Position numbers and translations under genes: made by a program. From CAZKSN01 sp964555585 (GTDB taxonomy: Bacteria > Bacillota_I > Bacilli_A > RF39 > UBA660), in assembly GCA_964555585.1 (NCBI GenBank), contig CAZKSN010000001.1, positions 136,415-200,414 of the forward strand: a stretch of 64,000 nt of DNA, read 5' to 3'. Below, in pieces: positions 26,431-34,534 of this stretch (within the stretch, counting starts at the first letter, position 1; each line of letters begins with the position of its first letter). A model generated the notes under the pieces. That model did not search any database. It worked only from the letters and a program-made list of their open reading frames with translations, and was not told the DNA's origin.

Positions 26431-28245
26431 TTATTTTACTAACTTTCTTATTCCATTAAGAATTTCCACCATAGCCCAGGTATCCTGCTTGCAGTAATCT
26501 ATTAATGATTTCCTTGATTTTTGTATTTCTTCTTCACTCATATTTTCAAATTTAGAATATTCAACCAGAGCATCTGTTCCATTTTGAACTTCAAGATCAC
26601 TGTATTTAAGATTTGAAAATAATGGCAGAGTCTTCTTTATGGAATAACTTCCACTCTGACTACTATTGTAATAATTTACTGTGCCTGAATCAGTTTCATT
26701 AAATCCGAGAAAATTATACAATTCCTTATTGTTTTCTATTATATATAATAAGTCTGTTGAATTGTCATATATCTTCATAAGTTCTTTTTTATATTCCGGA
26801 AAAATTTCACTTAAATGTTTTATAACACTTTTTTCAAAACTCACATTTTGAGCAAGCATCACTCCACCTGATTTAAAGTCAATATATTTTGTTAATGCTT
26901 TTACCAGTTCTAATCTTTCATCATTGGAAGTACTGGCCATAAAAACATAATTATCCTTTTCAAAGTCACAGCTTCCCGGTTCCTTTTCTATATGAAGAGA
27001 AAATTCAAATGGACTTTGAGTATAGCATTTTTCCCCTTTAAATCTCGGCAAAGGGCAAGGAAATGTTTCAAAATCCAGATGATATATCGGATAGCTTAAC
27101 TGCGCTAGAGCAATTAATATTTTTTCTCTGTTGATATATATTTCATTGTTATCATAACAATTTCTTTGAATAATATGATTAGGATTCTTTAACCATTCTA
27201 TCGGAACATCATCCAATTTATAATATCCATTGTTTATTAAATCATATTTATCATATTTAGTTCCTTTTTCATCTGTAAAACTTAAAAATTTTTTGTAACT
27301 GAAACTGGAGTTAACTGCAGGAATATCCTTATAACATAAACTTTTAAATTTACATTCATTGTTTTTCTTTAATGCGCAGTAAATTCCCACTTTGGATGGA
27401 GAAGAATCATTTAATAAAATGTTTTTTTCCAATTCAATTCTTTCACTGTCAATTTGATTCATCATACTTTCAGTTATTTCATTCATATTAAATATACTGA
27501 TGATTTCATTTCCACTTTCATCTATTCTATAAATTCTTTTATCAGCTTCTTTATATCCATCATATATATATTTATGATTTAATACTGCTAAAAAGTAATT
27601 AATTTTCTTTTTTATGTTGTTCTTTAAAGCATCATTCTCTATTATGTATCTTTGAACAGCCAAGTCGTAGACATACTTGCCTTCTCTAAATTTATCTTTT
27701 AACTTGTTGATTTTTTTATAATAATCTTCACTTTCTTCCAAGTTTCCATTTAAGTTGTATGCATTATTTTCTTTTATAAAAAGCGGGTCTTTATTTTTAC
27801 CAAAAGTCATTTCTAACATTTTTTTAGAAGTAGTTGCTTTTACCTCTATAATATTTATTGAGTCTTCAGTTTCATTGTAAACATCCACATAGCAAAGATA
27901 TCTAATCCCATTTTTTACAAAATCAAAAGATTCCTGTTTATAAGTTTCTTCACTGAATATTGTATTACCACCAAATAGTTTAGAAACAAATCTGCCAGCA
28001 AGAATTTCCACCTCTTTATAATATTTAAGTAAAGCTTCCAGTTGCTTATCATCTTTTACAGTTATATCATTATTTTCTTCATCAAACATTGAATATAATA
28101 TTTCCTTCAATTCAAGTTTTGATTCTTCTTTCAAATATTCTTCCAGAGTCTCTTTAGATTCAAGTTTCTCCTTTTTAATACTTTCTAAAGGAAAATATCT
28201 TCTACATCTAGTATAATTGATAAAATCAGTTTTTGTTACTGCCAT
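26431..28245 (-). CDS. DUF2779 nuclease-like protein
   Basis: The 604-residue protein ends in a DUF2779 domain: YHLDFETFPCPLPR, with a DxE start typical of RNase H-like DEDD exonucleases, and LIDYCKQDTWAMVEIL, whose Y-x3-D is the last acidic position. The N-terminal half resembles a PD-(D/E)XK nuclease: SINIIEVKATTSKK with E-x-K. A four-Cys iron-sulfur-like set (YCALKKNNECKFKSLC) follows it, as in AddB/Cas4-like enzymes. So it may combine two nuclease folds. The biological role of DUF2779 proteins is not established. It is transcribed after a small unknown gene. Confidence 0.8.
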   Translation of the reverse strand: MAVTKTDFINYTRCRRYFPLESIKKEKLESKETLEEYLKEESKLELKEILYSMFDEENNDITVKDDKQLEALLKYYKEVEILAGRFVSKLFGGNTIFSEETYKQESFDFVKNGIRYLCYVDVYNETEDSINIIEVKATTSKKMLEMTFGKNKDPLFIKENNAYNLNGNLEESEDYYKKINKLKDKFREGKYVYDLAVQRYIIENDALKNNIKKKINYFLAVLNHKYIYDGYKEADKRIYRIDESGNEIISIFNMNEITESMMNQIDSERIELEKNILLNDSSPSKVGIYCALKKNNECKFKSLCYKDIPAVNSSFSYKKFLSFTDEKGTKYDKYDLINNGYYKLDDVPIEWLKNPNHIIQRNCYDNNEIYINREKILIALAQLSYPIYHLDFETFPCPLPRFKGEKCYTQSPFEFSLHIEKEPGSCDFEKDNYVFMASTSNDERLELVKALTKYIDFKSGGVMLAQNVSFEKSVIKHLSEIFPEYKKELMKIYDNSTDLLYIIENNKELYNFLGFNETDSGTVNYYNSSQSGSYSIKKTLPLFSNLKYSDLEVQNGTDALVEYSKFENMSEEEIQKSRKSLIDYCKQDTWAMVEILNGIRKLVK

Positions 28246-28287
28246 TTATAACTCACCAGTTTAATTATACATTAAAATATTAAATAA

Positions 28288-28608
28288 TCATAATATTTTG
28301 ATATCTCTAATATCAGTTATTTTAATTTTTTTGTTATTTAAAGTCACTAAATCATTATTAATTTTTGCTATTAAGGTTTCCTTAAATTCACCCTCATCTG
28401 TTAAAATCAGCACTTTAATTTTATAAACAAATTTAGTTGAAGAAAATATTTCATCTATTTTTTTTCTAACCATTAATTCATCTAAAAATAATCGTGTATT
28501 TTTATTTTTATTAAATACTTCATTTGCTTTAGAGTAATATACTTCTTTATTATTATTTATTTTCTTATCCTGTTTGTTAACAAATACATTAGGTAACTTC
28601 TTTTTCAT
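28288..28608 (-). CDS. small hypothetical protein
   Basis: I do not recognise this 106-residue protein. It is very basic in its first 40 residues (Lys/Asn-rich). A compact beta-rich part follows: YKIKVLILTDEGEFKETLIA, then NDLVTLNNKKIKITDIRDI, which could form a small SH3-like or Sm-like barrel. The ATG at 28608 follows AGGTG by six bases, better than the one at 28617. It lies 43 bases before the DUF2779 gene and is divergent from the rodA-like gene. Confidence 0.65.
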   Translation of the reverse strand: MKKKLPNVFVNKQDKKINNNKEVYYSKANEVFNKNKNTRLFLDELMVRKKIDEIFSSTKFVYKIKVLILTDEGEFKETLIAKINNDLVTLNNKKIKITDIRDIKIL

Positions 28609-28684
28609 TTCATTCACCTATTTTATATTATGTTTTCACTCTTATTTTGATATATATTTTAACTGTTTTGTAAATAATATTTGT

Positions 28685-29794
28685 ATGAATACTAAAAAAC
28701 TAAGCTTGTATTTATTTATAATTATATTTGTTTTTTTTATCATAAGCATATTATCCATATTCAGTGCTCAGTCAATAATATCTGATATTTACAGTAATCT
28801 TTATATTAAACAGATAATGTGGTATATATTGGGAATACTGTTTCTTTTTACCATCACTAAATTTTCAAATGAAAAAATATACAGATATGCTGAAATAATT
28901 TATATTATTTCTATAATATCATTAATACTGGTTTTATTCATTGGAAGTGAATATAACAATACTAAAGGCTGGATAGAAATTGGAAACTTATCTTTTCAGC
29001 CAAGTGAATTTACTAAAATCAGCATTATATTACTTATAAGTAAAATATTAAGTGAATTTCATTTTAAAGCAGAAAAAACTTTTAAAAAGGAATTGAAATT
29101 AATATTTAAAATTTTTATTATAATTTTCATTCCCAGTCTACTAGTACTTATTGAACCTGATACTGGGGCCATTATTTCCTATTTTATTATAGCTATTTTT
29201 ATGATATTCATAAGTGGTCTAAGGATTAGATGGTTTATTATATTGTTTTTAATTCTAGGAATATTTATTGCTTCCTTTCTACTTATTTATTTCAATAATT
29301 CTGATTTATTTATTAAAGTTTTTGGAAGCAACTTTTATTATAGAATACATAGATTGATTGACTGGTCCAATTCAAGCGGAATGCAGCTGGAAAACAGTTT
29401 AATAGCAATTGGCTCCTCGGGTATATTTGGTTATGGCTTTAATAATACTCCCATTTACTTTCCGGAACCATATACAGATTTTATTTTCACCATATTTGCA
29501 AGTAATTTTGGATTTATTGGAATCTCACTGTTATTTATCATTATAATATTATTTGATTATTTAATAATTTCAATAGCTTTAAAAAGTACAAAAACAATAG
29601 ATAAATATCTAATTGCAGGTATTTTGGCAACTTTTATTTATTCTCAGATTCAAAACATTGGAATGACCGTGGGAGTTCTGCCTATTACAGGAATACCTTT
29701 ACAATTCATAAGTTACGGAGGCTCTTCAATAATAGTTTCATTTATTATGATAGGATTTCTTGTAAATTCTAATTACGGAAAAAATTGGTATTGA
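28685..29794 (+). CDS. rodA: SEDS-family peptidoglycan polymerase (RodA/FtsW/SpoVE)
   Basis: Polytopic glycosyltransferase that polymerises lipid II. About ten membrane helices; the conserved WIEIGNLSFQPSEFTK loop, the IEPDTGA motif with the essential Asp, and the C-terminal GVLPITGIPLQFISYGGSS are all present. The 370 residues and QPSE context fit RodA best, but FtsW or SpoVE cannot be excluded without alignment. The start at 28685 (MNTKKLSLYLF) is chosen because the upstream extension overlaps the divergent gene; the ribosome site is weak. Confidence 0.88.
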   Translation: MNTKKLSLYLFIIIFVFFIISILSIFSAQSIISDIYSNLYIKQIMWYILGILFLFTITKFSNEKIYRYAEIIYIISIISLILVLFIGSEYNNTKGWIEIGNLSFQPSEFTKISIILLISKILSEFHFKAEKTFKKELKLIFKIFIIIFIPSLLVLIEPDTGAIISYFIIAIFMIFISGLRIRWFIILFLILGIFIASFLLIYFNNSDLFIKVFGSNFYYRIHRLIDWSNSSGMQLENSLIAIGSSGIFGYGFNNTPIYFPEPYTDFIFTIFASNFGFIGISLLFIIIILFDYLIISIALKSTKTIDKYLIAGILATFIYSQIQNIGMTVGVLPITGIPLQFISYGGSSIIVSFIMIGFLVNSNYGKNWY

Positions 29795-29876
29795 CTATGA
29801 ATTCTTCTATTATTTCTGAATAAAAAAAATTAATAAAATAATAAATATTTTATTAATTAATAACATTGATAATATA

Positions 29877-31058
29877 TTAAAAGTTGAACATCAACCACTC
29901 TATTTTAAATATCATAAGCAATCCAATCAACAGCATTAATAATCCACCTATTAAATGAGAATACTTTGTATATTTGCTTGTTACGGAAGTTACTTTTAAT
30001 GCTCTCATAGAAAGGGCAAATATTATAATGTCATCTATTAAAAAGAATAATATGTATATCAACAGGTAAATGGTGTACTGCAGTGGGTTTAAATCATTTA
30101 AGGATAATACCTGAGTAAATACAACCGGAAGTCCTAATGAGCATAATAATTCAATTAAATTAATTAATCCCGCCAATACTATAATTCCAATTATGGAAAG
30201 CAGAAACTTCTGCTCATGAGTTATCTTTTTAATAAAATCCATTATTCTTCTTTTATTCTTGGAGTTAACAACTTTACAGCCTTCCTCTTTTTTAAAGTAT
30301 TCTTTCATATTTATAATACCAAAAGTAATGGCAATAATTCCTATGATGATCCTTATATAAATAATTTTATTCATAAATACGGCCAAGTTTAACCAAGCCA
30401 TCATAAAGAATAAATAAATTAATGCAGAAGTAATCAGGAACACTATTCCCAATATCCACATTTTTCTTCTATCTTTCATTCCAAACAACATAGATATCAA
30501 AAATATCAATACCCACATTGCACATGGATTAAATCCATCAACCGATCCAATAATCACTGCTAAAACTGGTAAGGAAACAGTCTTAGGATCAATAGTGCCT
30601 AGTATTGGAACTTTTATTTCATTTTCAACATCTTCATCAAGTTCAACATCATCTTGCTTATCTGTGATTCCTAGATATTCTCCAACAACATCCTTATAAT
30701 TGTTTTCTAAATAGTAATTAATAACACTTTCTATAGTTGCCTCTGTTCTGCCTTCTCCGAAACCAATTACCACCTGATTTCCAATAACTAAAAATGGAAC
30801 ACCGTTAGAATCATCATTTAACAGTTCTTTAACTTCTTTTAAAGTTTGTTGATTATCTTTATCATGCCAAACTTCATACTTGTATAACTTGATATTAGAA
30901 TGTTCATTAATATATTCATCTAAATATTCTATCTCAGCTTCACAGTGTGGACATTCCCTCCCGTAAAACAAGTGTAAATTTATTTCTTTTTCCTCAGCAT
31001 TTATCAAACTTAAAGGAATAAATAATAATATTATAAAAATTAATAATTTCTTTATCAT
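29877..31058 (-). CDS. thioredoxin-like domain fused to CcdA/DsbD-type thiol transporter
   Basis: Signal peptide (1-21), then an extracytoplasmic thioredoxin/glutaredoxin-like domain with C36-P-H-C39 and a cis-Pro-like NGVPFLV segment. A six- to seven-helix CcdA-like domain follows, with membrane cysteines C179 (GFNPC) and C306 (ELLCSLGLP). In DsbD/CcdA such a pair passes electrons from cytoplasmic thioredoxin to outside partners. So one chain may carry reducing power across the membrane to its own outer domain. It could serve the Cys-containing pilins and surface proteins of this window; that link is inference. Confidence 0.85.
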   Translation of the reverse strand: MIKKLLIFIILLFIPLSLINAEEKEINLHLFYGRECPHCEAEIEYLDEYINEHSNIKLYKYEVWHDKDNQQTLKEVKELLNDDSNGVPFLVIGNQVVIGFGEGRTEATIESVINYYLENNYKDVVGEYLGITDKQDDVELDEDVENEIKVPILGTIDPKTVSLPVLAVIIGSVDGFNPCAMWVLIFLISMLFGMKDRRKMWILGIVFLITSALIYLFFMMAWLNLAVFMNKIIYIRIIIGIIAITFGIINMKEYFKKEEGCKVVNSKNKRRIMDFIKKITHEQKFLLSIIGIIVLAGLINLIELLCSLGLPVVFTQVLSLNDLNPLQYTIYLLIYILFFLIDDIIIFALSMRALKVTSVTSKYTKYSHLIGGLLMLLIGLLMIFKIEWLMFNF

Positions 31059-31116
31059 AGTACCTCTTTCAAAACAATAATATCTATATAATTATATCTT
31101 AAATTGAATAAAAAAT

Positions 31117-31150
31117 AAATAAAAAAGAGTAAATAATTACTCTTTTAATA
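31117..31150 (-). terminator. terminator of the cREC-domain gene
   Basis: AAAGAGTAA / TTACTCTTT stem followed by a T run on the minus strand, just after the stop. Confidence 0.65.
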
Positions 31151-31151
31151 T

Positions 31152-31931
31152 TTAAAATTTTAATGTTCTTATAAAATCAATAGATCTAGCAGTTATAATT
31201 GTTTCTTCTGGAAAATATTTTTTAGCTTCTTCTGCCATCATTTCTGGAAATGATCCAGTATGACAATTAATTTGAGGAGGAAAAATTTTATTTTCTTTCA
31301 TAAATGGAAATAAACACATTCCACATTTATCAAATCCCTGACCTAAATCATTATCCAGTGTTACATATTCTATTTTACCCTTATATTTTAATAAAAGTTC
31401 ATTTGCTTCCTCAAAAGTTCTAGCACATAGAAATTCTTCAGGGCATTCTCTTTCATCATCTATAAATATATTCACTTTAGCATGTTCATCTACAAATTCA
31501 TTTTGTATTTTTATACCTTTAAGCATTTCTTCTGCAGTAGGAGCTTTAGAATAATTTGAACCTTGGAGTATATCTCCTGACATAATAATATTATCTTTAT
31601 TTTCATTTAAATATATACTTTCTATGTCCGATTCAGAGGTAACTCTTTCAAAATATTGTGAATTTGATTTACCATTATTATTACTAGATATAAAAACCTC
31701 TTCATTTTCTAAAATAATACGCAAATATTCTCTTACTATAGGTTTCCAATCAATTTTTTCATTATAAATATTTATAGAAATATATTTTACACCAAATTTA
31801 ATATACATATAACCTAACCATATTGTATTATCACTTATTCTAAAATTAGGATCATTTTTAAAATATTCTGCTGTTTTTTTTATAATTTTAGTTACAGCTT
31901 CATTTTCATAAAATACTAAATTAATTAACAT
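31152..31931 (-). CDS. cREC receiver-like domain protein with a novel N-terminal domain
   Basis: The C-terminal half (about 150-255) matches the cyclic-phosphate-processing receiver-like domain: IFIDDERECPEEF, then ARTFEEANELL, VTLDNDLGQG and PPQINCHTGSFPEM. This follows the DDERP, D-DLG and HS pattern of that family. It is linked in the literature to processing of cyclic phosphate ends. The first 140 residues, with an IWLGYMYIKFGVKYISINIY strand pair, are not recognised. The start at 31931 follows AGAGGAGA; the ORF extends upstream but would include that site. Function unknown. Confidence 0.72.
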   Translation of the reverse strand: MLINLVFYENEAVTKIIKKTAEYFKNDPNFRISDNTIWLGYMYIKFGVKYISINIYNEKIDWKPIVREYLRIILENEEVFISSNNNGKSNSQYFERVTSESDIESIYLNENKDNIIMSGDILQGSNYSKAPTAEEMLKGIKIQNEFVDEHAKVNIFIDDERECPEEFLCARTFEEANELLLKYKGKIEYVTLDNDLGQGFDKCGMCLFPFMKENKIFPPQINCHTGSFPEMMAEEAKKYFPEETIITARSIDFIRTLKF

Positions 31932-32103
31932 ATTCTCTCCTCTTTTCAACAATAAGATATTATATAATTTTTAATTATATAAATCAATACTTTCTTTTAA
32001 TTAATTTAAACCGAATATATATAATTCCTATGTTGCTAAAGCCATATTAATTCATATACTATAATGTACATTTCTAGGTAAATAATAGAAAGGAGGTATT
32101 ATT

Positions 32104-32643
32104 ATGGCAACTTATAAAGTTGTACCAGGTGACAATATGTGGCAAATAGCTATTAAACATGGAATTAAATTAAACAGTCTAATAGTTGCAAATCCGCAAA
32201 TTAAAAATCCAGCTCTTATTTTTCCGGGTCAAATATTAAATATTCCAAGTACTGTCAATACTCCTAGTACACCTGATGATATAAGAACTTTAGAAACTGA
32301 AGTGATTCGTTTGGTTAATGCCGAGAGAAAAAAGGCAGGTCGATCAGCACTTGCTGAAAATAGTGAAGTAAGTCGTGTTGCTAGAATCAAATCTAAGGAT
32401 TTCATTGATAATAATTATTTTTCACATAATTCACCAACTTATGGATCTCCATTTGATATGCTTAAATCCTTTGGAATTAAATATACTGCTGCTGCAGAAA
32501 ATATAGCAAATGGACAAAGAAGCGCTGCAGAGGTTATGAAAACCTGGATGAATTCTCCAGGACATAAAGCAAACATACTAAGCTCCACATACAATCAGAT
32601 TGGTGTGGGTGTTGCAAGAGATAATAAAGGCAATCTATTCTGA
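32104..32643 (+). CDS. LysM plus CAP-domain protein (YkwD/SafA-like)
   Basis: N-terminal LysM module (residues 2-48: TYKVVPGDNMWQIAIKHGIK, NPALIFPGQILNIP) binds glycan; then a CAP/SCP domain (about 62-179) with ARIKSKDF, NNYFSHNSP, AAENIANG, MNSPGHKANIL and QIGVGVARD. No signal peptide, as in spore-coat or mother-cell proteins such as SafA/YkwD relatives. The usual last strand (YWTQMF-like) is missing: the reading stops after GNLF with TGA then TAA. This may be natural or a truncation near the KilA-N cassette. Strong ribosome site (AAAGGAGG). Confidence 0.85.
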   Translation: MATYKVVPGDNMWQIAIKHGIKLNSLIVANPQIKNPALIFPGQILNIPSTVNTPSTPDDIRTLETEVIRLVNAERKKAGRSALAENSEVSRVARIKSKDFIDNNYFSHNSPTYGSPFDMLKSFGIKYTAAAENIANGQRSAAEVMKTWMNSPGHKANILSSTYNQIGVGVARDNKGNLF

Positions 32644-32761
32644 TAATATCATAGATTATGAATACTTTTTTCAAAATTTTTCAGTTTCAAAAGACATTTT
32701 GCAAACAAAAACTCCCATAAACATTGAATTTATAGGAATTATAAATAATCATTATGGTGCC

Positions 32762-32783
32762 AGTTAGATAAAGGTTGTTACCC
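32762..32783. repeat. 22-bp direct repeat, left copy
   Basis: This copy differs from 33766-33787 at one base. It starts AGTTAGATAAA and ends TTGTTACCC. The two copies flank the KilA-N gene about 1 kb apart, like ends of an inserted cassette. Confidence 0.75.
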
Positions 32784-32806
32784 CCTTAAATATAACATAA
32801 ATATTA

Positions 32807-33637
32807 TTAAATTTCTATTTTTTCAATATTTTTTATATTTAATAGATTTAATTGTTTTTTAGCTATTGCATTCAATTTTATTAATCTTTCTTTTTGAGAA
32901 ATATTATTTTCAATCATATTAGCATTTAAGTTTTCTAAGTTTATAAGTACTATTAATTGTAATACACTAGCATAATCTCTTATATTACCTTCCACTTTAG
33001 GATTTTGTTCTCTCCATTCTTTAGCAGTCATACCAAACAATGCCATATTTAATACATCAGCTTCATTTGCATAAACAAATGATCTTTGCTTTTCAGTTAA
33101 ATTAGGTACTATATTTTCTTTTATGGCATCAGTATGTATTAAATAATTAGTTTTAGCTAGTTCTCTCTTTATGCTCCAAGTAATATTATTTTGATGTGCT
33201 TCATTTTTCTTTAATCTTTCAAATTCGGTAATTAAATACAATTTGAATTCTGGGCTTAACCAACTTGCGAATTCAAAGGCGATATCAGGGTGAGCAAACG
33301 TTCCTATACTATATTTACCACCACTTGATTTTATACCAACAGCGTTTGTTCTCTTTACCCATTGCGTAGGCGACATATAAAACTTATTTACTCCATATTC
33401 TGTTTTAATTTGGTGAAATTCGCCCAAATTAAAATTTATATTATTAAGCTGTTCCCATAAACCTATATAATTTATAGTAGATACTCTTCTTATCCAATCT
33501 TTAACTGCAAAAGACGGTTCTGTCGAATTTTCATATCTTGCTAAATCAGTAAGTGATATATAATCAATATCTCCAACCCTTAAAATCCCTATTTTGTTAT
33601 CTTTTACGATAATAGTTGCAGTAATGTTATTTTTCAT
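32807..33637 (-). CDS. KilA-N domain DNA-binding protein
   Basis: The 276-residue protein has a KilA-N domain, found in phage and mobile DNA: DYISLTDLARYEN, then KDWIRRVSTINYIGLWEQLN, WVKRTNAVGIKSSGGKYSIG and FAHPDIAFEFASWLSPEFKL. The C-terminal half (about 150-276) is helical, with LTEKQRSFVYANEADVLNMA, as in the extended chromosomal KilA-N proteins. It is commonly horizontally transferred. It has a good ribosome site (GGAAGGTGG) and lies between near-identical direct repeats, with no recombinase gene, so it would move in trans if at all. Confidence 0.88.
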   Translation of the reverse strand: MKNNITATIIVKDNKIGILRVGDIDYISLTDLARYENSTEPSFAVKDWIRRVSTINYIGLWEQLNNINFNLGEFHQIKTEYGVNKFYMSPTQWVKRTNAVGIKSSGGKYSIGTFAHPDIAFEFASWLSPEFKLYLITEFERLKKNEAHQNNITWSIKRELAKTNYLIHTDAIKENIVPNLTEKQRSFVYANEADVLNMALFGMTAKEWREQNPKVEGNIRDYASVLQLIVLINLENLNANMIENNISQKERLIKLNAIAKKQLNLLNIKNIEKIEI

Positions 33638-33765
33638 TTAATCAACCACCTTCCAATTCAATTATAACAAACATTTGTTCTTATTACAATAAATTTATAT
33701 TAAATTAAATACAAAAAACACTCATCACAAATGATAAGCGGTTTGAAACTAAATATTTTGTTGTT

Positions 33766-33787
33766 AGTTAGATAAAAGTTGTTACCC
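33766..33787. repeat. 22-bp direct repeat, right copy
   Basis: Matches the left copy at 21 of 22 bases, same orientation. It lies upstream of the KilA-N start, with the region between (33638-33765) showing no gene. Confidence 0.75.
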
Positions 33788-33827
33788 TATCTCTTGATAA
33801 GTTAGCTATATTATATAACAATTTTTA

Positions 33828-34310
33828 TTATAATTGTGCTGTTTTTATTTTTTCTTTAATAACATGTATCAACTTAGCATACTCTCTATCATAATCAAAG
33901 CTTTCTAATACATTAAAATAAATCACTTCATTTTTTAATGCTTTAACTTTTTCTTCAATGTTTTTCTTTAAAGTTATATAATCTATACTAGAAAAATCCC
34001 CTACAGCTTTATTATTTTTTCTTATGCTTAAATTTTGTAATAAAATTTCATCAGAAACATCTAAATAAATTAAAATTATAGTTTTATAGAATTTTATTAT
34101 TTCATTAAAATAATTCAAAATGTCAGTATGTTCTACAATTATATTTTTTAATTTGTACATTTGTAATTGTTTGCACACATTTTCAAAGTTAAATGGTTTT
34201 ATATTTTCTTCATTTAATAATCTATAGTTTACATCCTCACTAATTCTTTTAGCGAGGGTTGTTTTACCAGAACAAATTGTCCCTGTTACAATGATTGCAA
34301 TATTATTCAT
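33828..34310 (-). CDS. P-loop nucleotide kinase-like protein
   Basis: Small (160-residue) AAA/adenylate-kinase-like protein: Walker A GTICSGKTT near the N terminus, a hydrophobic strand IIVEHTDIL, then a lid-like LSIRKNNKAVGDF segment. It is not RapZ, despite lying near yvcK, as it lacks the RapZ C-terminal domain. The substrate is unknown. The start at 34310 follows GGGGGAG; an upstream ATG at 34343 would place the ribosome site within the gene. Confidence 0.78.
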   Translation of the reverse strand: MNNIAIIVTGTICSGKTTLAKRISEDVNYRLLNEENIKPFNFENVCKQLQMYKLKNIIVEHTDILNYFNEIIKFYKTIILIYLDVSDEILLQNLSIRKNNKAVGDFSSIDYITLKKNIEEKVKALKNEVIYFNVLESFDYDREYAKLIHVIKEKIKTAQL

Positions 34311-34329
34311 AACTCCCCCATCATCATTA

Positions 34330-34375
34330 TAACAAAAAACCACTCATTTTGTTGCTAATTTAAGTGGTTTAATTT
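34330..34375 (-). terminator. terminator of the tRNA-Ala gene
   Basis: AAACCACT / AGTGGTTT stem with a long loop and a T run, nine or more bases after the tRNA CCA on the minus strand. Confidence 0.6.
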
Positions 34376-34383
34376 CAAAATAT

Positions 34384-34460
34384 TGGTGGAGAATGTGGGA
34401 CTCGAACCCGCGACCTCCTGCGTGCAAGGCAGATGCTCTAGCCAACTGAGCTAATTCCCC
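34384..34460 (-). tRNA. tRNA-Ala (TGC anticodon)
   Basis: Minus strand: acceptor GGGGAAT pairs with ATTCTCC, D arm AGCTCAGTTGGCTAGAGC, anticodon loop CTTGCAC giving TGC, T arm GCGGGTTCGAGTCCC, and an encoded CCA. Standard 77-base tRNA-Ala. Confidence 0.95.
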
Positions 34461-34534
34461 TTAAAGGTAGGCACTTGATAAAATATCAAGCTTTCTAATT
34501 CTATCATAATATAATGAAAAAAGTCAATATTTTA

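Noticed and set aside
32590..32660. TGA read as Trp (code 4) at the end of the LysM-CAP gene
   Set aside because: A TAA follows immediately, the extra Trp would not restore the CAP strand, and spoVAC ends in TGA at the family-expected place. The standard code fits.
33828..34310. RapZ, because it lies near yvcK
   Set aside because: The P-loop protein is too short and has no RapZ C-terminal domain.
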